Assembly (NCBI GenBank): GCA_036477795.1
Contig: JAZGDL010000453.1
Coordinates: 1 to 19,384, forward strand
Length of the DNA stretch: 19,384 nucleotides
Direction: 5' to 3'
Source: JAZGDL01 sp036477795
GTDB lineage: Bacteria > Planctomycetota > Phycisphaerae > UBA1845
Below the pieces are notes generated by a model that had not been told where the DNA came from, did not search any database, and worked only from the letters and a program-made list of their open reading frames with translations. How positions within the stretch are numbered: the first letter of the stretch is position 1; every line of letters begins with the position of its first letter. Below are positions 15,400 through 19,384 of this stretch, one piece after another. Both the position numbers and the translations under genes were made by a program.

Positions 15400-16110
15400 T
15401 CAGGGCTTAACAATTTGCTCAAGGTAGAGCAACAGGTTCTCCAGGCACGCTTCGCTCAACAGGTCCAACCGGCTGACCAGGACGCGTCCGGTTCCCAACT
15501 GGTATTCGCAGAGGTTTGTACCGTATGAGTTCACCGCGATGTCGACCACGTTGCTGTCGGGAGGAGGGTTCAGCAGGCAACCATCCCCACCGGTCCCGTT
15601 GGGGTCGAGATCTGCGGACGTCAGGTCTGTCCCACCGAGTTTCGAACCCGCAATGAAGGGATGATTCGGCTCGGCAATCGTCGTGGGACCGGCATTCTCC
15701 TGGCTTTCGCTGTCCAGGCCGCCGGGGGCCAAATCAATGCGAAACTGCGTGTCCCCCAAACCGACCATGACGACCACCCCCCCAGCTTCGAGGAAAGCCT
15801 CCAAGGGGCCGCCCGCGCCGCCGGATTCGACAAGGGGTCGAATCAGATCATAGTCGGACCCCGGAAGGATCCAGATCACGCCCCACTGAGCTCGAAGTTC
15901 CGATCCGCTGGCTTCGAGCAGCTCCAACGCGGTGATCGTTCCCACCGTCCAACCGTGGGCCTCCATCCGGGCAACGGTAGTCTTTTGTCCGGTCCCCAGG
16001 TCACTGACCACCAGTGCGCGGGGTAGGGCCACGCCTGCCCCGCCCATGGCGACTCGCAGCGCTCCAAGCCCTGCCAGAACTAACACGAAACAGGCAACGC
16101 ACTTTTTCAC
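15400..16110 (-). CDS. Secreted protein with amidotransferase/ThuA-like fold
   Basis: The GTG at 16110 is chosen because a perfect AAAGGAGG ribosome site lies 6 nt upstream and the protein then begins with a proper signal peptide (VKKC, VACFVLVLAGLGALRVAM). A longer frame from 16191 would add 27 unlikely residues. The 236-aa product has a Rossmann-like arrangement (RALVVSDLGTGQKTT, WGVIWILPGSDYDLIRPLVE, FLEAGGVVVMVGLGD, PNHPFIAG, GTGRVLVSRLDLL). The pattern resembles class-I amidotransferase-like and ThuA-like domains, and the amino-terminal domain of the 1965-aa neighbour. No catalytic Cys-His-Glu triad is evident, so a binding role is more likely. It is the first gene of the minus-strand secreted block, 110 bp before the giant gene. 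Confidence 0.65.
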   Translation of the reverse strand: MKKCVACFVLVLAGLGALRVAMGGAGVALPRALVVSDLGTGQKTTVARMEAHGWTVGTITALELLEASGSELRAQWGVIWILPGSDYDLIRPLVESGGAGGPLEAFLEAGGVVVMVGLGDTQFRIDLAPGGLDSESQENAGPTTIAEPNHPFIAGSKLGGTDLTSADLDPNGTGGDGCLLNPPPDSNVVDIAVNSYGTNLCEYQLGTGRVLVSRLDLLSEACLENLLLYLEQIVKP

Positions 16111-16426
16111 AACGGGCCTCCTTTCGGCGCACACAGGACAGGAATAGCGACGCTCGCGAACGCTGACCGGGACGCGCCGCAGATACGTCAATCATGAAGC
16201 AAAGCGTGTGGCGTCCAAGATCGCAAGCCGGCTTTTGAGTTGTCCTCCAGGAACGTGACTGCCGTGCGGCTGATATCCGCGGAGGGTGCAAGCGTCCTGG
16301 CTCGCTGTCAGCGACACGGGCGCTTTCCATCATAGTTACACGCGAGAGGTCCACCGCAGGCAGCGGGCTGGCAGGCCCGCCAATCAGTGCAACCGCGCCT
16401 ATCGCAACGCTCTCGGTGTTTTCCAT
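16001..16426 (-). other. Doubtful ORF with a good ribosome site
   Basis: The stretch 16111-16541 has no confident gene. An ATG at 16426 on the minus strand is preceded by GGGAGGAAG at suitable distance and opens 141 codons (MENTESVAIGAVALIGGPAS, then an arginine- and serine-rich sequence). Its last third overlaps the 16110 gene in another frame and has the composition of a shadow. It may be a short peptide, a leader, or the decayed front of an older gene. The initiation signal is its only support. Confidence 0.2.
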
Positions 16427-16541
16427 CTCGCGCTTCCTCCCTCTTCCGAAGGGCAGCCAACAAAACGCGACGAGCCTTAGCGAAACGTGCGAGGAAGATT
16501 CTTCCGGCGAGATGCGAGCAATTCCGATCCCTGGTTGACGC

Positions 16542-17504
16542 TCAGAAAGGTCGCTCCTTCAACCCTCGTCTGACTGCCGCGCCCGCCGAAACGACTACGC
16601 AATCTTGGGAATATCGGACCAGCCGTCGGAGTGTCAAGTGTTTTTTAAGAAATTTGCAAATCTTGTTCTGCTTGGCACTCTGGAAATGCTCGGAAACGAT
16701 CGCCCGGCTGCCAGAGCCCCGCGGAGATCGCCGTAGCCGGGTTCCGATCCGCGTTTTGCGAACGAGTAGCGCAGTGCAGCTAACTTTGCCGGCTACCCGG
16801 TTAATGCGGCCGTCACGCCCGGTTGCTGTGTGGCCGGAATCGCATAGCAGCGGGGTCTCCGGTTCCAAACCAGGCGATAGATTGCCAGGGCAGTGCCATT
16901 TGTACGATGTGTCTCGTGGAAGGATTTGCATGAAAGCCTTGTTGACGCCGGCTATGTCAAGAAGGCTCTGCCGGCGGGCGCTGGTTCCGAACTCTTGCCC
17001 ATCGTGGAGATAGTCACGGATCGTCCTATCCTTAGGAGGCTTTGGCGAAGCTTGCTTGTCGGATTTCCACTGCGGCCCGACCTGAGTCAGCAGCCGGACG
17101 CCGTCAGGGTTGACCTCAGGTTTAGGCTCGGGTCTTGGCCGCCGCGGCATCTTGCCGCTGTTGGCGAAGATCGCCAAGGGTTGGTCGGGATTGGCGTCGA
17201 TCCAATCGTCGCTGAAGAAGAAGCGACCGCGCTTGGCCATCTGGATGAGTTCGGGGTTGATGTCATCCTCGTCAAGCCCGGCCCAGCAGAGTTCATCTAC
17301 TGCCTCTTCGTCGGTCATTTTCCGGAGCGGCCGCGGGTTGAGGCTGGCGCGGTGCCGCTCAATCGCTGCGTCCTTGTCCCGGCCCCAGTATTTGCGTTGA
17401 CCGTCCTTATTGATGGAGTAGTATCTGCTTGACGCCTTGTGAAAAGAGAGTCCGTCGACGGTTTTGCCTTTGGGGTCCTGAACATAGGAGCGCGGTCTTG
17501 CCAT
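16542..17504 (-). CDS. Hypothetical protein; probable truncated integrase-like N-terminal fragment
   Basis: The ATG is preceded by AAGG at 8 nt. Of 320 residues, the first 200 or so look genuinely coded. DGLSFHKASSRYYSINKDGQ followed by RKYWGRDKDAAIERH has the three-strand, DNA-binding look of the amino-terminal arm of planctomycetal integrase-like proteins. An acidic helical region and a proline-rich linker follow. After about residue 200 (near 16905) the sequence changes character to PGLEPETPLLC, then arginine- and serine-rich, then a lysine-rich AT-richer end. No recombinase catalytic H-x-x-R or Y box is found. The likely story is loss of the catalytic half by deletion or replacement, with the frame running on into noncoding DNA. 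Alternatively it is a complete protein of unknown type. Confidence 0.45.
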   Translation of the reverse strand: MARPRSYVQDPKGKTVDGLSFHKASSRYYSINKDGQRKYWGRDKDAAIERHRASLNPRPLRKMTDEEAVDELCWAGLDEDDINPELIQMAKRGRFFFSDDWIDANPDQPLAIFANSGKMPRRPRPEPKPEVNPDGVRLLTQVGPQWKSDKQASPKPPKDRTIRDYLHDGQEFGTSARRQSLLDIAGVNKAFMQILPRDTSYKWHCPGNLSPGLEPETPLLCDSGHTATGRDGRINRVAGKVSCTALLVRKTRIGTRLRRSPRGSGSRAIVSEHFQSAKQNKICKFLKKHLTLRRLVRYSQDCVVVSAGAAVRRGLKERPF

Positions 17505-17640
17505 TCGGTTGCCTTTCGACTGCCCGATCGAGACAAAGCACAGCCGATGACTGGCAGTATGGTTTAGGTCAAGGCCTTTTTTTGAAGAGGGGCCGATTAG
17601 GCGTTAAGTACTTGTTACTAAATGATTTACAGATAATAAA

Positions 17641-17727
17641 GGAGCGGTGTCCGAGTGGCTGAAGGGGCCGCACTGGAAATGCGGTGTGCGGGTTACCGTA
17701 CCGAGGGTTCGAATCCCTCCCGCTCCG
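17641..17727 (+). tRNA. tRNA-Ser(GGA)
   Basis: The acceptor GGAGCGG (17641-17647) pairs with CCGCTCC (17720-17726), followed by discriminator G at 17727. The anticodon stem CCGCA/TGCGG (17668-17672, 17680-17684) holds loop CTGGAAA with anticodon GGA (17675-17677). A long variable arm, GAGGG-TTCGAAT-CCCTC T-arm and the G discriminator are all serine features. CCA is not encoded. A run of six T (17731-17736) follows and may end transcription. The upstream 35 bp are AT-rich. Confidence 0.95.
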
Positions 17728-17752
17728 TTCTTTTTTGATAGCGGCGGTGGTC

Positions 17753-18244
17753 TCAGGAGGTACGGCCGCCCAGTTCCCGGTCTACCATTAGCAGCGCGGG
17801 GCCGCTGTCGCCGACGAGCCGGAGCCTCTCTACGATCTCCTGAACAGAAGACTCCTCCTCGACCTGCTCCGTTACGAACCACTGCAAGAAGGCGTTCGTC
17901 GCGTGATCCTTGGCGCTGACCGCCAGATTCACCAGGTCGTTGATCAGTCCGGTGATTTCGCACTCGTGCTCGTATGCCGCCTGCACCGCCGCGGCGGGCG
18001 AACTCCACTCGAGCGGCGGCGCGTCGATCTGCGTCAACGCGATCGTGCCTTTCCGCTCTATGATGAAGTTAAAGAACTTCATCGCGTGCACGTTCTCCTC
18101 CCGGGCCTGCATCCTCATCCATTTGGCCATGCCCCGCAGGCTTTGCGACTCGAAGTAGGCCGACATCGAAAGATACAGGTAGGATGAGAAAAACTCTGCG
18201 TTGAGATGCTTGTTGAAAGCACCCTGAATCTTAGCGTCTAACAC
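17753..18244 (-). CDS. ftnA: Bacterial non-haem ferritin
   Basis: This 163-aa protein has the usual length and a GTG start with GAGGTGA upstream. It is a four-helix ferritin with the ferroxidase ligands in canonical places: E17, E50 and H53 (REENVH), E94 (YEHE), Q127 and E130 (EQVEEE). These oxidise Fe(II) with O2 or peroxide, and the 24-subunit cage stores Fe(III) mineral in the cytoplasm. It lacks the haem-binding Met typical of bacterioferritin at the expected place, and the EEE stretch supports a FtnA-type identity. It faces the tRNA-Ser gene tail to tail, 25 bp apart. I see no Fur box. Confidence 0.93.
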   Translation of the reverse strand: MLDAKIQGAFNKHLNAEFFSSYLYLSMSAYFESQSLRGMAKWMRMQAREENVHAMKFFNFIIERKGTIALTQIDAPPLEWSSPAAAVQAAYEHECEITGLINDLVNLAVSAKDHATNAFLQWFVTEQVEEESSVQEIVERLRLVGDSGPALLMVDRELGGRTS

Positions 18245-18544
18245 TTTCGGTTCACCTCGCTACAATCGTGCCCGATGCTCGTTCATGAGCTTCAGCACGT
18301 TTCCACGGCCCTCGATTTGCACTACGTTCATCGTCTCCGCCGGAGCCCGCTAGCCACGATACCCCGCCAGGCCCGGCGCTGCAAGAGGAAGCCACCGATA
18401 TCTTCCCTGTCGCGCAGTTGCCCCGGAAGAAAGCCTAAAACGTGCTGTGTTCAATGGCAGGACCGCTTTGCTCTTGGTATGATAGGTCGGTTCAACGACC
18501 TGAGAGCGTGCCACGGACCATTCCCGACCCTCTGTATGTGAACG
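18245..18544. other. Gene-free stretch between ferritin and glycosyltransferase
   Basis: This 300-bp divergent interval shows no convincing gene, hairpin or repeat. An 88-codon ORF on the plus strand (18275-18541) lacks a ribosome site and has shadow-like composition. Promoters for the ferritin (leftward) and the glycosyltransferase (rightward) should lie here, but I could not point to clear hexamers. Confidence 0.5.
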
Positions 18545-19384
18545 ATGACTTCGAAGAGTACTGGATCTTCCACCTCAAAGCGAACCGGAACAGGCGACAG
18601 CCGCCCGGGTAATCGGGGGCCGCTGCCTGGACGTCCTAAAGTAGCCACACGCTTTCGATACCCCGGTGACGTTGTGAGCCTCCTGATCCTGCTGTCTCTG
18701 GCACTGGGGGTCCGGCTGCTCTATCAGCACGAGTCTGCTGTCGAAGGTCCCATGCGGGCGGACGCCGGGAAGTATGTCAAAGCCGCACTCAACCTTCGCA
18801 TCTTCGGAATCCACTCGGAAGAGAAGCCTAGGACGGGCTTCGGACCACCCCAGTCTCGTACTGACCTTTCGCCCGTCTACCCTCTTTTCCTCACGTTGTT
18901 CCTGGACGCCAAGACCCCCGCTCAGCTCGAGAAACATATCCTCATTGTTCAGGCCATCCTGGGGACATTGACGACGGTCTTCACCTTCCTGCTCGCCCGG
19001 CTGGCGTTGGGACTTCCCTGGGCAACTCTCGCCGGCGTCCTCACGGCGGCCAGCCCGCATCTGGTGGCCATGGACGGATATATCCTTACGGAGAGTCTCT
19101 TCACCTTCGTCATAACGCTCGGCGCTTTGATCCTGGCCCTATCCTGGAGTACCAACCGGTCTTCCCTGGCCCTGATCGCCGGCCTCCTGCTGGCCCTCTC
19201 GGCTCGAGTGCGTGCGCTGGGCTTCGCGCTGCAGTTTTTCCTGGCGCCGCTTTTTTTGCTGGACGCTCACGCCCCGCGCCTCGCTCGCAAATCGATCTGG
19301 GCCAGACAGATCATCATGGTCGTCCTGGGCTTTGTCGCCATCCTGGGGGCCCACCGGGAGTTCGTCTTGCGGACCGTAACACAC
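18545..19384 (+). CDS. GT39-type membrane glycosyltransferase, N-terminal part (runs off right edge)
   Basis: The frame from ATG 18545 stays open to the window end (280 codons). An internal GTG at 18674 could be the start, and neither start has a clear ribosome site. The first 43 residues are polar and basic, then comes a membrane helix (VVSLLILLSLALGVRLL). A large first outer loop follows with ADAGKYVKAALNLRIFG and DLSPVYPLFLTLFL, matching the D-x-x-x-Y and P-x-Y-P features of PMT/ArnT-like GT39 enzymes. These use lipid-linked sugars on the periplasmic face. More membrane helices follow (AILGTLTTVFTFLLARLAL, TESLFTFVITLGALILAL, IIMVVLGFVAIL). Acceptor and sugar are unknown. The family call is good; the start is uncertain. 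Confidence 0.75.
   Translation, partial: MTSKSTGSSTSKRTGTGDSRPGNRGPLPGRPKVATRFRYPGDVVSLLILLSLALGVRLLYQHESAVEGPMRADAGKYVKAALNLRIFGIHSEEKPRTGFGPPQSRTDLSPVYPLFLTLFLDAKTPAQLEKHILIVQAILGTLTTVFTFLLARLALGLPWATLAGVLTAASPHLVAMDGYILTESLFTFVITLGALILALSWSTNRSSLALIAGLLLALSARVRALGFALQFFLAPLFLLDAHAPRLARKSIWARQIIMVVLGFVAILGAHREFVLRTVTH

Noticed and set aside
15361..15435. tRNA-like strings (TTAGCTCAGTGG and GCTC-AAGGTA-GAGC)
   Set aside because: These resemble D-arms, but no acceptor, anticodon or T-arm can be paired around them, and the second lies inside a coding end.
16790..16890. Possible tRNA relic, suggested by the peptide PGLEPETPLLC on the minus strand and a GGTTCCAAACC T-loop-like string on the plus strand
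   Set aside because: I tried to fold it: the T-stem has a mismatch, and the putative anticodon stem and acceptor do not pair. No supportable tRNA remains.
17505..17727. tRNA-Ser as the attachment site for the integrase-like gene
   Set aside because: The integrase-like gene lies at the 5' side of the tRNA. Elements normally use the 3' end, and no second copy of the tRNA 3' end is found in the window.
17604..18008. Minus-strand ORF containing GAGGIRTLGTVTRTP
   Set aside because: This peptide is the antisense reading of the tRNA-Ser gene joined to a shadow frame of the ferritin gene, a well-known false ORF type.
18275..18541. An 88-codon plus-strand ORF starting MLVHELQHV (HExxH-like)
   Set aside because: There is no ribosome site and the basic, cysteine-scattered composition is typical of chance frames; the motif is coincidental.

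Overview
The window looks like chromosomal DNA of a Planctomycetota bacterium, probably Phycisphaerae-like and possibly from a metagenome assembly. This is inferred from the very large secreted proteins that combine DCNxNGxPDxCDI tandem repeats, thrombospondin type-3 calcium repeats, GACC-type cysteine modules and an IPTVSEWG carboxy-terminal sorting tail. That mix is characteristic of the group. There are no rRNA or marker genes here to fix the taxonomy.

Region 1 (1-4465) is accessory DNA. The carboxy-terminal end of a tyrosine recombinase enters from the left edge and converges on a leftward XRE-type repressor-like gene. Opposite the repressor, a near-consensus promoter (TTGACA, 17 bp, TATGAT) with a 16-bp palindrome beside it starts a tight rightward run of five genes. 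These are a predicted winged-helix protein, a 71-aa CxxC protein translationally coupled to it, a 435-aa protein with a helical N-terminus and a DUF2130/RmuC-like nuclease-fold domain, a 173-aa zinc-ribbon-like protein, and a RecB/Cas4-like PD-(D/E)XK protein with two cysteine pairs. Two nuclease-fold proteins and two or three cysteine-cluster proteins under repressor-type control, next to a recombinase, resemble an uncharacterised defence or DNA-processing island. This is the best candidate for a new system in the window.

Region 2 (4521-16110) is entirely on the minus strand and encodes exported proteins. In transcription order these are a small secreted glutamine-amidotransferase/ThuA-like-fold protein, a 1965-aa multidomain protein (amidotransferase-like fold, TSP3 repeats, a tandem 57-bp repeat array, EF-hand/dockerin-like pair, GACC modules, Ig-like domain, and an HExxH motif near the end), a HEAT-repeat protein with a signal peptide, a 791-aa Ig/PKD/TSP3/CnaB-like protein, and a 383-aa protein with an IPTL-CTERM tail. 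The HEAT and 791-aa genes are close enough to be co-transcribed. A hairpin follows the 791-aa gene, and the 383-aa gene has its own well-formed promoter. The set suggests cell-surface or extracellular structure, with calcium-binding linkers.

Region 3 (16111-19384) holds a poorly coding stretch, a probable truncated integrase-like gene (minus), a tRNA-Ser(GGA) gene (plus), a bacterial ferritin (minus), and the 5' part of a GT39-type membrane glycosyltransferase that runs off the right edge.
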